64,000 nt of DNA from Amycolatopsis sp. DSM 110486 (GCF_019468465.1 NZ_CP080519.1:3177001-3241000); one strand, 5' to 3'; shown: positions 32,216 through 41,263, counted from the first letter of the stretch. Notes: generated from the letters alone by a model not told the origin. Program-made: numbers and translations.

Positions 32216-33448
32216 ATGACCGGACCCACCGACCTGCCGACTCTCCCGGACACCCGCCTCGACGGGCTGCTCGACGCCGCGCGGGAGCTGCAGGACCGCA
32301 CCGTCGCGTTGCGCCGCGCTCTGCACCGCCGGCCGGAGCAGGGGCTCCAGCTGCCCCAGACGCAGGAAGCCATCCGTTCGGCCCTGGCCGACCTGCCGCT
32401 TTCCGTGACCGAAGGCCGCTCCACGACGTCGCTCACCGCCGTGCTGCGCGGCGCGCGCCCGGGCCCGGCCGTGCTGCTGCGCGGGGACATGGACGCGTTG
32501 CCGCTGCACGAGGACACCGGCCTCGAGTTCTCGTCCGAGGTCGACGACTCCATGCACGCCTGCGGGCACGACACCCACGTCGCCATGCTCGCCTCCGCCG
32601 CCCGCCTGCTGGCCTCGCGCGTCGACTCCTTGGCCGGCTCCGTGGTCTTCATGTTCCAGCCCGGCGAGGAAGGCCACCACGGCGCGCGTTTCATGATCCA
32701 CGAGGGCGTGCTCGACGCCGCCGGCCCGCGCGTCTCACAGGCCTTCGGCCTCCACATGATGGCCAACACGCCCACCGGCCTCCTCCAGGTCCGCGGCGGC
32801 GCGATGATGGCGTCCGCCGACACCTTCCGCGTCGACGTCACCGGCCGCGGCGGCCACGGGTCCGCCCCGCAGGAAGCCATCGACCCCGTCCCCGCGGCGG
32901 CCGCGATGGTCGGCGCCCTGCAGACGATGGTCACCCGCCGCATCGGCGTCTTCGACCCCGCCGTGATCTCCGTGACCCGCATCGAGGCCGGCACGACCAC
33001 GAACATCATCCCCGAGACGGCCGTGCTCGAAGGGACCATCCGCACCCTGTCGGAAGCCACGCGCGCCGTGGTCCGGACCGAGCTGCCCCGCGTCTGCGAG
33101 TCCATCGGGGCGGCCCACGGCTGCCGCGTCCTGGCCGACATCGAGCCGGGCTACCCGCCGACCGTGAACGACGCCGCGGTGGCCGCCGAGGTGCTGGCCC
33201 TTGGCGCGACGGTGCTCGGCGAGGAGAACGTCCAGGAGATCCCGCACCCGATCATGGGGGCGGAGGACTTTTCGTATGTACTGCAACGGGTTCCGGGGGC
33301 GTTCGCGTTCCTCGGGGCCTGCCCGCCGGGGCTTTCGCCCTCGGACGCTCCCGCGAATCACTCGAACCGGGTGATCTTCGACGAGGCCGCGATGCCGGCT
33401 GGGGTGGCGATGTATGCGGCGTTCGCGTTGAACGCTTTGCGGGGCTGA
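32216..33448 (+). CDS. M20-family metallo-amidohydrolase
   Basis: The 410-residue protein shows the M20D pattern: LRGDMDALPLHE, MHACGHDTHVAML, QPGEEGHHGARFM with catalytic Glu, GGHGSAPQEAIDP in the dimerisation domain and HPIMGAEDFSYVL near the C-terminus. The family includes hippurate hydrolase and N-acyl-L-amino-acid or IAA-conjugate amidohydrolases. It is cytosolic and binds two metal ions. It is divergent from the tadA operon and followed by an intergenic repeat array. The exact substrate cannot be told. Confidence 0.93.
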   Translation: MTGPTDLPTLPDTRLDGLLDAARELQDRTVALRRALHRRPEQGLQLPQTQEAIRSALADLPLSVTEGRSTTSLTAVLRGARPGPAVLLRGDMDALPLHEDTGLEFSSEVDDSMHACGHDTHVAMLASAARLLASRVDSLAGSVVFMFQPGEEGHHGARFMIHEGVLDAAGPRVSQAFGLHMMANTPTGLLQVRGGAMMASADTFRVDVTGRGGHGSAPQEAIDPVPAAAAMVGALQTMVTRRIGVFDPAVISVTRIEAGTTTNIIPETAVLEGTIRTLSEATRAVVRTELPRVCESIGAAHGCRVLADIEPGYPPTVNDAAVAAEVLALGATVLGEENVQEIPHPIMGAEDFSYVLQRVPGAFAFLGACPPGLSPSDAPANHSNRVIFDEAAMPAGVAMYAAFALNALRG

Positions 33449-33451
33449 CGC

Positions 33452-33866
33452 CTCACGAGGGGGCCATTCGCTGGGCGAACGGTCCCCTCGTGCCGGTTCA
33501 TGTGCGCGAACGGTCCAGTCGCGCAGTCGCGCAGTCACGCCGGCGCGAGGGGACCACTCGCGGCGTCGAGACTGGCACGAAGCGACCACTCGCTCCGCTG
33601 CTGTGGCACGAGAGGTCCCCTCGCCCGCGCTCGGTGCGCCGCGACCGGACCGCTCGCACTCAATCGACGGCACGAACGGTCCCGTCGCGTCTCAGCCAGC
33701 GCACGAGTGGTCCAGTCGCACCCACAGGTTGGGCACGAAAGGTCCCCTCGCGGCGCAACCCGCGCGCGAAAGGTCCAGTCACGCCGCCGAGCGCGCGAGA
33801 GGTCCAGTCATGCGCGAGCGCCGCGCGAGGGGACCCTTCGCCCAGCGAACGGTCCCCTCGCGCAGC
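33452..33866. repeat. Array of 14 short palindromic units (GCGA-NN-GGWCC-NN-TCGC)
   Basis: In the 420 bp between convergent genes I count 14 units close to GCGA-NN-GGWCC-NN-TCGC, at about 33452, 33475, 33504, 33544, 33576, 33606, 33641, 33670, 33701, 33733, 33764, 33793, 33824 and 33845. Spacing is about 30 bp and spacers are unlike each other. The flanking dinucleotides vary while the outer and inner arms are kept. There is no gene here; the apparent frames across it are repetitive. Confidence 0.85.
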
Positions 33867-33870
33867 CAGA

Positions 33871-35928
33871 TCAAGCCGTCCTGCTCGGCTGCCCGTTCTC
33901 CAGGTGCCCGGCGAACCGCCGATGCCACTCCGGGTGCCCGACGAGCGACAGCTGCACGTCGTACCAGCCGGAATGGTCGGTCAGCGCATCAACGGAAAGC
34001 GTGTGCGAACCGTGCGCACCCACCACAAAGCCGGGGCGCCCCTTCACCGTCAACGTCGCCGGCCGAGACGTGGAATTCGTCACCTTTACCTGGAAAACCG
34101 GGTGCGCGGCCGAACCCGAAATGGAAGCCGTGACCTCCACCCCCGAAGTCGACGAATCCCCTGACGCCTCCACCACAAATCCATTAGGTCCGTGAACCGC
34201 GATGTCATAAGAACCGGAAAACGCAATCTTCCCAGCAGCAGAACCACCACCGGAAACGTCGAACCGCTGCGAAACCCCACCGGCGTGATAAGCGTAAGAA
34301 GCCAACTGCAAACCAGCCGCCCCGTGGTTCGACGCCTGCAAAGCCAGCGACCCCGCACCCACCGAAACAAAAGCCACCGGCTGGTAAGGCAACGCCCGCG
34401 CCGGAGCCGTACCGCGCTCCTGTTCCGGCATTGCCTGCTGCCCTGTCAGCGGGGGCGCCGGCTTGGGCAGCTTCGTCTGCGTCCGGTCCGCTTCGGCACG
34501 CAACGCCGTCGCGTCCGGCAGCGTGGGGATGGAAACATCCCGACGCGAAAAGTCGAAGCAGCTGGTCAGGTCACCGCAGATCTCGCGGCGCCACGCCGAG
34601 ATGTTGGGCTCGCGCACACCCGTCCACGTCTCCAGGAACCGCAGCACGGACGTGTGGTCGAAGACCTGCGAGTTCACGAACCCGCCGCGGCTCCACGGCG
34701 AGATCACTGTCATCGGCACGCGCGGGCCGAGGCCGATCGGCGCCAGTGCGCCCGTCCCGACGCCGCCGGGGCCCGACGGCTGGTTCACCGGCAGCAGTTC
34801 GCCCGGCGTCCCGGCCGGAGCGCACGGCGGCACGACGTGGTCGAAGAACCCGTCGTTCTCGTCGTAGTTGATCAGGACCACAGTGGACTCCCACAGCTTC
34901 GGGTTGTCCCACAACGCCTTCAGCACGCGCTGCGTGTATGCCGCGCCGTCGACCGGCCGCGCGGCCGGGTGTTCGCAGTACGCGTACGGCGCCACCACCC
35001 ACGAAACCACCGGCAGCGTGCCCGCCTTGCAGTCCGCCACGAACTGCTGCAGCACGTGGTCGACGTTCTTGCCCTGCCCCGAATCCGCCTTCCACTGTGT
35101 GCGCAGGCTGGCCCGCTCGGCGAGCTGGCGCTTCTTCGGGTCCGCCGACGCCAGCGCGTCATGGTACTGCTGGAACAACCACAGTGGATTGTCGCCGTAG
35201 TCGCCGACGTACCCGTCCGCGCCGTCGCCGACCTCGTCGTTCGCGTAGACCTGCCAGGAGATCCCGGCGGCCTGCAGGCGCTCGGGGTAGGTCGTCCAGC
35301 GGTAGACGGGCTTGTAGTCGTCCGGGTTCCACGTCGCGGGGCCGCCGAGCGCGCCGTCCGGGTCGATCATGCCCGTCCAGTGGTAGAGGCGGTTGGGCGT
35401 AGTCGGGCCCTGCAGCGAGCAGAAGTAGTTGTCGCACAGGGTGAACGCGCTCGCGAGCGCCCGGTGGAACGGCAGGTCGTCGCGGTTGAAGTAGCTCATG
35501 GTCATCTCGGTCTTCGCCGGGACCCACGCGTCGTAGGCGCCGTTGGCCCACGCCTGGTGCGTGGTGGCCCAGTCGTGCGCGAGGTCGCCGAGGTCCTGGC
35601 CGTCGACGAGCGCGGTGTCGACGTGGAACGGCAGCAGGTGGCCGCCGTCGGTGCGCTTCGCGTCGGGCTGGCGGAACACGTCACGCACCGCCGCGGTGTC
35701 GCCGAAGCCGCGGACGCCGGCCGCCGTGCCGTAGTAGTGGTCGAACGACCGGTTCTCCTGCATGAGCACCACGACGTGCTCGACGTCGTCGAGGCTGCCG
35801 CGCCGCCGGGGGCCCGCGGCCGCCTCAGCGAACGCGCCGCCGAGACCCGCCGCCGCGCCTGCCATGCCGGCCGCCGCCGCGCCGCCGAGAACCGAGCGAC
35901 GGCTCAGCCGCCCTTCCGCCTGCCCCAT
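33871..35928 (-). CDS. Tat-exported phospholipase C (phosphoesterase family)
   Basis: ATG at 35928 follows the strong site GAGGAGGT. The 685-residue protein starts with a twin-arginine signal (SRRSVLGGAAAAGMAGAAAG). The phosphoesterase domain has VVVLMQENRSFDHYYGT, ALCDNYF-like and DENDGFFDHVVPP motifs containing the catalytic and metal residues shared with phosphocholine-specific PLC and acid phosphatase AcpA. Two C-terminal DUF756-type beta modules follow (about 500-685). It probably hydrolyses phospholipids outside the cell for phosphate or lipid supply. Confidence 0.93.
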   Translation of the reverse strand: MGQAEGRLSRRSVLGGAAAAGMAGAAAGLGGAFAEAAAGPRRRGSLDDVEHVVVLMQENRSFDHYYGTAAGVRGFGDTAAVRDVFRQPDAKRTDGGHLLPFHVDTALVDGQDLGDLAHDWATTHQAWANGAYDAWVPAKTEMTMSYFNRDDLPFHRALASAFTLCDNYFCSLQGPTTPNRLYHWTGMIDPDGALGGPATWNPDDYKPVYRWTTYPERLQAAGISWQVYANDEVGDGADGYVGDYGDNPLWLFQQYHDALASADPKKRQLAERASLRTQWKADSGQGKNVDHVLQQFVADCKAGTLPVVSWVVAPYAYCEHPAARPVDGAAYTQRVLKALWDNPKLWESTVVLINYDENDGFFDHVVPPCAPAGTPGELLPVNQPSGPGGVGTGALAPIGLGPRVPMTVISPWSRGGFVNSQVFDHTSVLRFLETWTGVREPNISAWRREICGDLTSCFDFSRRDVSIPTLPDATALRAEADRTQTKLPKPAPPLTGQQAMPEQERGTAPARALPYQPVAFVSVGAGSLALQASNHGAAGLQLASYAYHAGGVSQRFDVSGGGSAAGKIAFSGSYDIAVHGPNGFVVEASGDSSTSGVEVTASISGSAAHPVFQVKVTNSTSRPATLTVKGRPGFVVGAHGSHTLSVDALTDHSGWYDVQLSLVGHPEWHRRFAGHLENGQPSRTA

Positions 35929-36055
35929 CCGTACCTCCTCGTCCGGAATGTGCGTGACGGAGATCCACATCACGCGCGGCAAGCAGCCTTCCCCAGGTCA
36001 CGGCACACGACAAGCAGCCGAATGTGAACCGCGGCTGAACACGGTGGCAATTACA

Positions 36056-36080
36056 CAACAGTGTTGATTTAATATCGGAC
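36056..36080 (+). promoter_or_regulatory. Promoter of UPF0303 gene, probably leaderless
   Basis: TTTAATAT ends 5-6 bp before the ATG at 36081, the position of a -10 box for a transcript starting at the start codon, and no ribosome-binding site is present. The dyad CAACA-G-TGTTG (36056-36066) just upstream could be an operator. Confidence 0.45.
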
Positions 36081-36551
36081 ATGACGACCGAAACCGAGCT
36101 CATGCAGGAGCTCCTCGAGCAGGAGAGCCGGCTGGTGTTCCCCCGGTTCGACAACGAGACCGCCCTCGCACTCGGCCAGCACCTGCTCGCCGCGGCGCGC
36201 GAACGCGCCCTACCCGTCACGATCTCCGTGCGCAGAAACGGACAGCGGTTGTTCCACGCCGCACTCCCGGGAACATCGGCCGACAACGACGCCTGGATCG
36301 ACCGCAAGAGCCGCGTCGTCGACCGCTACGGGCACAGCTCGTTCCTCGTGGGCACGCAGTTCCGTGCGAAGGGCAGCAGCTTCGAGGCCGACTCGCGCCT
36401 CAACCCCGACCTGTACGCGGCCCACGGTGGCGTGTTCCCGGTGCTGGTCAAGGACGTCGGGCCGGTCGGCACGGTCGGCGTCTCGGGCCTGCCGCAGGCC
36501 GACGACCACGCGTTCGTGGTCGAGCAACTCGCCGCGTTCCTCGCCGACTGA
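36081..36551 (+). CDS. UPF0303 / heme-degrading-domain (HbpS-like) protein
   Basis: The 156-residue protein matches the UPF0303 group of the GlcG/HbpS fold (ALALGQHLLAAARERALPVTI, LFHAALPGTSADNDAWIDRKSRVV, GGVFPVLVKDVGPVGTVGVSGLPQADDHAFVVEQL). Relatives bind small ligands or heme; HbpS is an extracellular sensor, but this protein has no signal peptide. It is divergent from the phospholipase gene. Exact role unknown. Confidence 0.85.
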   Translation: MTTETELMQELLEQESRLVFPRFDNETALALGQHLLAAARERALPVTISVRRNGQRLFHAALPGTSADNDAWIDRKSRVVDRYGHSSFLVGTQFRAKGSSFEADSRLNPDLYAAHGGVFPVLVKDVGPVGTVGVSGLPQADDHAFVVEQLAAFLAD

Positions 36552-36656
36552 AAAACCCGGCACAAAAACTGGTAGCCCGCGCACAAGAAGTTGTCGATTC
36601 GGCGCATCCCTCGTTCGACGGTTCACCACAGACCCGACGAACGAGGGAGACGACCG

Positions 36657-37118
36657 ATGGGCAAGCTAATCGTCACGGCGTTCCTGACCCTGGACGGCGT
36701 GGTGCGCGGACCGGGTCACGTCGACGCGCAGATGGGCGCGGCCCTGGCCCGCTGGCAGCGCCGTGCGTCGGCGTTCCTGCAGGTCAAGAACATCGCCGAC
36801 TACTGCCCGAGCACCGGTGACCTGCCGAGGCACGTCGTCTCCGGCAACCTCGCCGCCGAGATCCGCCGATTGAAGGCCCGCTACGACGGCGAGCTGCAGC
36901 TCCACGCCAGCGGCAGCCTCGTGGCCGAGCTCGACGACCTCGTCGACGAGTACCGGCTGCTCGTCTTCCCCGTCGTCCTCGGCGAAGGCCACCCGCTGTT
37001 CCCCGCCGGCGCGCACCCACTCGCACTGCGCCCGCTGTCGACGAGCGCGACGAGCACCGGCGTCGTGATCCAGGAGTACGCGGCCGCGGGCGCGCCGACC
37101 TTCGGGTCGATGGCATGA
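36657..37118 (+). CDS. RibD/DHFR-like protein with internal deletion
   Basis: The 153-residue protein has the ends of the DHFR-like RibD C-terminal family (KLIVTAFLTLDGVVRGPGH; LQLHASGSLVAELDDLVDEYRLLVFPVVLGEGHPLF). It lacks the central segment present in its downstream paralogue (DAFLLGRRTYEIFAGYWP, the NADPH-binding region). A stretch LQVKNIADYCPSTGDLP takes its place. It probably cannot bind cofactor normally. It overlaps the next gene by ATGA. Confidence 0.7.
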   Translation: MGKLIVTAFLTLDGVVRGPGHVDAQMGAALARWQRRASAFLQVKNIADYCPSTGDLPRHVVSGNLAAEIRRLKARYDGELQLHASGSLVAELDDLVDEYRLLVFPVVLGEGHPLFPAGAHPLALRPLSTSATSTGVVIQEYAAAGAPTFGSMA

Positions 37119-37717
37119 CCACGCTCACCGCCACCACGTTCGTCTCCCTCGACGGAGTGGTGCAGGGCCCGGGCACGCCCACCGAGGACCCGCGCGGCGG
37201 CTTCGACCTCGGCGGCTGGCTCACGCCGTACTACGACGCGGTGATGGCCGAGTACACCGCCGACTGGTTCTCGCGTGCCGACGCGTTCCTACTCGGGCGC
37301 CGCACGTACGAGATCTTCGCGGGCTACTGGCCCTCCGTCGGCGGCTCCGACCCGGTGGCGGGACCGCTCAATACGTTGCCGAAGTACGTCGCTTCGCGCA
37401 CGCTCACGCGTTCGTCGTGGCAGGGCACGGCGTTCCTGCGCGACGACGTCGTGCGGGCCGTGACCGAGCTCAAGGCCGAGCCCGGGCGGGAGCTGCAGGT
37501 GCACGGCAGCGGCGATCTGCTCCAGACGCTGATGGCCGCCGGCCTGGTCGACGAGCACCGCGTGTGGGTGTTCCCCGTGGTGTTGGGAAAGGGACAACGG
37601 CTGTTCCGGCCGGGAACACCGCGCCGCGCACTCGAGCTCATCGAACACCGCACGACCGGCAAGGGCGTCTCCGTGCAGGTCTACCGGACCGCCCGACCCG
37701 AAGATCAGGACGCTTGA
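37115..37717 (+). CDS. Dihydrofolate-reductase-like (RibD C-terminal) protein
   Basis: The 200-residue protein is a full-length member of the family (TATTFVSLDGVVQGPG, ADAFLLGRRTYEIFAGYWP, ELQVHGSGDLLQTLMAAGLV, WVFPVVLGKGQRLF). These stand-alone proteins bind NADPH and reduce unknown substrates; they are not the housekeeping folate enzyme, which is at 42621-43079. It forms an operon with the shortened paralogue upstream. Confidence 0.88.
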   Translation: MTTLTATTFVSLDGVVQGPGTPTEDPRGGFDLGGWLTPYYDAVMAEYTADWFSRADAFLLGRRTYEIFAGYWPSVGGSDPVAGPLNTLPKYVASRTLTRSSWQGTAFLRDDVVRAVTELKAEPGRELQVHGSGDLLQTLMAAGLVDEHRVWVFPVVLGKGQRLFRPGTPRRALELIEHRTTGKGVSVQVYRTARPEDQDA

Positions 37718-37775
37718 CCCACCACCCCGTGCTACCCTCTGCGCCGTCACATCATATATCAGATCGGACACACCA

Positions 37776-38678
37776 GTGGCGTTCGAAGTGCAGAAACGGC
37801 GGTTGGCGGGCGTCGTCGCGATCCCCGTGACGCCGTTCAACGGGAGTGGCGGGGTCGAGGCGGAGACGTACGGCCGGCTCGTCGAGCGGCTGGTGACAAA
37901 CGGCGTCGAGGTGGTCACGCCCAACGGCAACACCGGCGAGTTCTACGCGCTCGACGAGCACGAGACCCGGCTGTGCCTCGAGGTCGCCGTGAAGGCGGCG
38001 CGGGAGGCGAGCGTGCTGGCCGGCGTCGGGCACGACGTGCGCACGGCCGTCAAGGCGGCCCGGCACGCGCGCGACACCGGTGCCGACCTGGTGATGATCC
38101 ACCAGCCGGTGCACCCGTACGTCTCACGCGAGGGCTGGGTCGAGTACCACCGCGCGATCGCGTCGGCCGTGCCGGAGGTGGGCGTGGTGCTGTACGTGCG
38201 CAACCCCGATATCGGCGGCGAAGAGCTCGCGCGCCTCGCCGACGCCGCGCCGAATGTGATCGGTGTGAAGTACGCGGTGTCAGATCCCGTGCGTTTTGCA
38301 ACAGTTTCGCGTGACGCCGGCCTCGAACGGTTCGTGTGGATCGCAGGGCTGGCCGAACTTTCGGCGCCGGGTTATTTCGCCGTGGGCGCGCAGGGGTTCA
38401 CGTCGGGGCTGGTGAACGTCGCGCCGCGCATCTCGCTCGATCTGTTCGCCCGGCTGCGCGAGCGCGATTTCGCCGGTGCCATGCGGCTGTGGGAACTGAT
38501 CCGGCCGTTCGAACAGCTGCGCGCGGCCGAACACAACGCCAACAACGTGAGCGTCGTCAAGGACGCGTTGTCACAACTCGGCCTCTGCCGGCCCGACGTG
38601 CGCCCGCCGAGCCGGCTGCTGACCGCGGCCGAGCGCGAGCGGATTTTCAGCCTGCTGTCGTCGTGGGGACTTTCGTAA
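37776..38678 (+). CDS. DapA-superfamily (DHDPS/KDG dehydratase-like) lyase
   Basis: The GTG start follows an AT-rich CATATATCAGAT promoter segment. The 300-residue TIM-barrel protein has the family's GNTGEF (in place of GTTGE), the Tyr of VVLYVRNPD and the Schiff-base Lys of GVKYAVSD. GNTGEF and general spacing favour the keto-deoxy-sugar-acid branch (such as 5-dehydro-4-deoxyglucarate dehydratase) over true dihydrodipicolinate synthase. It stands alone, so the pathway is uncertain. Confidence 0.88.
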   Translation: MAFEVQKRRLAGVVAIPVTPFNGSGGVEAETYGRLVERLVTNGVEVVTPNGNTGEFYALDEHETRLCLEVAVKAAREASVLAGVGHDVRTAVKAARHARDTGADLVMIHQPVHPYVSREGWVEYHRAIASAVPEVGVVLYVRNPDIGGEELARLADAAPNVIGVKYAVSDPVRFATVSRDAGLERFVWIAGLAELSAPGYFAVGAQGFTSGLVNVAPRISLDLFARLRERDFAGAMRLWELIRPFEQLRAAEHNANNVSVVKDALSQLGLCRPDVRPPSRLLTAAERERIFSLLSSWGLS

Positions 38679-38854
38679 GGTTTCTCGACAGCTGTGGGCA
38701 ATTGCCTTCGCAAGCCAAGGGTGAGAGGGTGGGTACAGGCTGCGGTGCCACCGCGGCCAGGCCCCAGCGCCCTTCTCCCGGACTGGACCCGGACCCGTCG
38801 TGGCCGGAAACCGTCGCTGGACAAGCGATTCGCCTGAACCAGAGCGGTGCTGGC

Positions 38855-39904
38855 ATGACTTCGTCCTCAACTTTCGACGCCACAGAACCGTCCACCGGAA
38901 GCGATTTTGCCGAACTTTCCCGGCTGATCAAGGCGGCCGGCCTGCTCAAGCGCCGCCGTGCCGCCTACGGAGTCCGCATCGGCCTCAACCTCGCTGCCTT
39001 CGCGGGCGGCTGGGTGGCGTTCGCGTTCCTCGGCGACTCCTGGTGGCAGCTTTTCCTCGCTGCCTTCTTCGCGATGATGTTCGCGCAGCTGGCCTTCATC
39101 GGCCACGACGCCGGCCACAAGCAGATCTTCTCCAGCCGCAAGGCCAACGACGCCACCGGACTCGTCCACGGTGGACTCACCGGGCTCAGCTACGGCTGGT
39201 GGATCGCCACCCACAACCGCCACCACGCCAACCCGAACCACGAGGACGAGGACCCGGACGTCGACATCGCCGCGCTCGCGTTCTCGCGTGCGCAGAGCCA
39301 CGAAAAGCGCGGTTTCCTGCGCTGGGTGGCGAAGTACCAGGCGTTCTTGTTCTTCCCGCTGCTGCTGCTCGAAGGCCTCAATCTGCACGTGTCGAGCGTT
39401 CGCGCCGTGTGGGCCGGTGACATGCGCCGGCACAAGCTCGAGTCGGTGTTGCTGATCGGGCACCTGGTGGCGTACCTGGCCGCGGTGTTCATCGTGTTGT
39501 CACCGCTGACGGGCCTGGTGTTCATCGTCGTACACCAGTTCCTGTGGGGTTTGTACATGGGATGTTCGTTCGCTCCCAACCACAAGGGCATGGAAATGCT
39601 CACGACGGGCCACAAGCTCGACTTCCTGCGCAAGCAGGTGCTGACGTCGCGCAACATCCGCGGCGGCGTCGTCGTCGACTTCGCCCTCGGCGGCCTCAAC
39701 TACCAGATCGAGCACCACCTCTTCCCGAGCATGGCTCGCGGGAACCTGAAGCACGCGCAGGTGATCGTGCGCGAGTTCTGCGCCCGCCACGGGATTTCCT
39801 ACGCCCAGTGCGGCTGGGCGCGCTCCTACGGCTACGTGCTCGAACACCTCCACTCCGTCGGCGCCCCACTGCGCGAGCGCGCGCCGGAGCCGGCCACGTC
39901 ATGA
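38855..39904 (+). CDS. Membrane fatty-acid desaturase
   Basis: The 349-residue protein has the three His boxes of front-end acyl-lipid desaturases: HDAGHKQ, HNRHHANPNH and QIEHHLF. It also has four membrane spans in two pairs (AAFAGGWVAFAFLGDSW with LAAFFAMMFAQLAFIG; SVLLIGHLVAYLAAVFIVLS with LVFIVVHQFLWGLYMG). It should introduce a double bond into membrane lipid acyl chains with O2 and a ferredoxin or rubredoxin donor. It is translationally coupled to a 62-residue Cys-rich protein. Confidence 0.93.
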   Translation: MTSSSTFDATEPSTGSDFAELSRLIKAAGLLKRRRAAYGVRIGLNLAAFAGGWVAFAFLGDSWWQLFLAAFFAMMFAQLAFIGHDAGHKQIFSSRKANDATGLVHGGLTGLSYGWWIATHNRHHANPNHEDEDPDVDIAALAFSRAQSHEKRGFLRWVAKYQAFLFFPLLLLEGLNLHVSSVRAVWAGDMRRHKLESVLLIGHLVAYLAAVFIVLSPLTGLVFIVVHQFLWGLYMGCSFAPNHKGMEMLTTGHKLDFLRKQVLTSRNIRGGVVVDFALGGLNYQIEHHLFPSMARGNLKHAQVIVREFCARHGISYAQCGWARSYGYVLEHLHSVGAPLRERAPEPATS

Positions 39905-40089
39905 CTTCCGCCGAACACGAGACCCCGGCGGAAGTCCGGCCCGAGACGTCCTGCCCCAGCTGCCCGCACCCGCTCGAGGAGCACGACGTGATCGCCCGCA
40001 GGTACTGCGCGGCGACCGCGGCGGGCCACTCCGCCGAGCGCGGCTGCGTGTGCGGCGCCGCGAAAAAAGCCCAGCACCGAGGACGCTGA
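39901..40089 (+). CDS. 62-residue Cys-rich protein coupled to the desaturase
   Basis: ATG at 39901 overlaps the desaturase stop (ATGA). The protein carries SCPSCPHPLEEHDVIARRYC and ends RGCVCGAAKKAQHRGR. The CPSC...C...CVC spacing suggests a small zinc ribbon or rubredoxin-like metal site. It is too short to be flagged by length filters but its coupling argues it is real. An electron-transfer or assembly role for the desaturase is inference. Confidence 0.65.
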   Translation: MTSAEHETPAEVRPETSCPSCPHPLEEHDVIARRYCAATAAGHSAERGCVCGAAKKAQHRGR

Positions 40090-40095
40090 CCAGCG

Positions 40096-41067
40096 TCAGT
40101 CGAGTGGCAGCGTTTGCGGGAAGTCGAACAGCTCGAACACCACCGGGGCGAATGTTGTCACTTCAGCGACATTCCCTCGTGCGATTCGCAACACGTTGAG
40201 CCCGAAGGCCCGGAAGGCACCGTCGAGCCGGAGGTAGGTCGCGAGCGCCGGGAGGCCGTTGGCCCGCGTTGCCAGCACGTGGAACGCCACGGCGTCCGGG
40301 CCGCGCAACGCGGGCGCCCAGCCTTCGAGCACAGTCTCTCGGCCCGCGTACCAAGTCGGCTCCGCGCCGACGTGCCCGCCGGCGCCCGGGGCGTGACTGC
40401 AGCGGACGTCTTCGCGCAACAACGAAGCGAACGCCTCTTCGTCGTGATCCACCAACGCCGCCATGTACCGCGCCACCACAGCGCGTTCCTCGTCGCTGCC
40501 CTCGGACGACCACTCCGTCCGCCGCTGCGGCAGGTGCTCCTTCAGCGACGCCCGCCCCTGCAGCACGGCGGTGTTGATCGACGCCGGCGTCGTCTCGAGC
40601 GCCGCCGCCGTCTCGCGGGCCGACCAGCCGAGCACGTCGCGCAGCACCACCGCCGCACGGCGGCGTGGGGACAGGTGCTGGATCGCCGCGAGGAAAGCCA
40701 GCTCCACCGTCTCGCGCGCGACCACCTCGCCGAGCACGTCGTCGGGCACCGGCTGCAGCCATGGCACCGCGACGTCCGGCCGCGGCGCCAGATCGGAACC
40801 GCCGGCCGTCGGCAAGTCCAGCACCGGCAGCTCACGCGGGTGTGCGGTGAGGTGATCCAGGCACGCGTGCGTCGCGATGCGATACAGCCACGCGCGCAGG
40901 CCGGCGCGGCCGTCGTAGGTGCCGCGGCCGCGCCACGCGCGCAGCAGCGTCTCCTGCACCAGGTCCTCGGCCTCGTCGAAGGAACCGAGCAGCCGGTAGC
41001 AGTGCACCCGCAGCTCGTGGCGGTGCGTCTCGGTTTCGGTCGCGAAGTCCGTCATCTCTTCAACCAT
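40096..41067 (-). CDS. ECF sigma factor with C-terminal SnoaL-like domain
   Basis: The 323-residue protein has sigma2 (YRLLGSFDEAEDLVQETLLRAWRG, WLYRIATHACLDHL) and sigma4 (LSPRRRAAVVLRDVLGWSARETAAALETTPASINTAVLQGRA). It continues with a 130-residue NTF2/SnoaL domain (VARYMAALVDHDEEAFASLL... ETVLEGWAPALRG) as in the large-ECF group (SigG/SigJ type). The extra domain regulates activity in that group in place of an anti-sigma factor, and none is adjacent here. An alternative start is the Met at 41055. Confidence 0.9.
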   Translation of the reverse strand: MVEEMTDFATETETHRHELRVHCYRLLGSFDEAEDLVQETLLRAWRGRGTYDGRAGLRAWLYRIATHACLDHLTAHPRELPVLDLPTAGGSDLAPRPDVAVPWLQPVPDDVLGEVVARETVELAFLAAIQHLSPRRRAAVVLRDVLGWSARETAAALETTPASINTAVLQGRASLKEHLPQRRTEWSSEGSDEERAVVARYMAALVDHDEEAFASLLREDVRCSHAPGAGGHVGAEPTWYAGRETVLEGWAPALRGPDAVAFHVLATRANGLPALATYLRLDGAFRAFGLNVLRIARGNVAEVTTFAPVVFELFDFPQTLPLD

Positions 41068-41263
41068 GTCCCATGAGACGGGACGCGGCGGGAGAAATCG
41101 ACTCTTCGCAGGTCAAACGGAATGTGGCCGAAGTTACTCGCGCGTTAAAAGCGTGTCAGCGCGGCCGGGCGGAGCGTCAGGGTGGTGTTCACGGCTGGGG
41201 CGAATCGAACACCACCGCAGTGTGCTGACGGTGTCCGAATTCGCACATCGTCCGGAGGTCACC

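Noticed and set aside
33452..33866. Possible CRISPR array
   Set aside because: Units are 17-20 bp, degenerate and unevenly spaced (about 20-40 bp), spacers are short, and no cas gene is present.
33500..34195. Arg/Ser-rich open frames across the repeat array
   Set aside because: Their composition comes from the repeat unit read in several frames; no ribosome-binding site, and they run antisense into the phospholipase gene.
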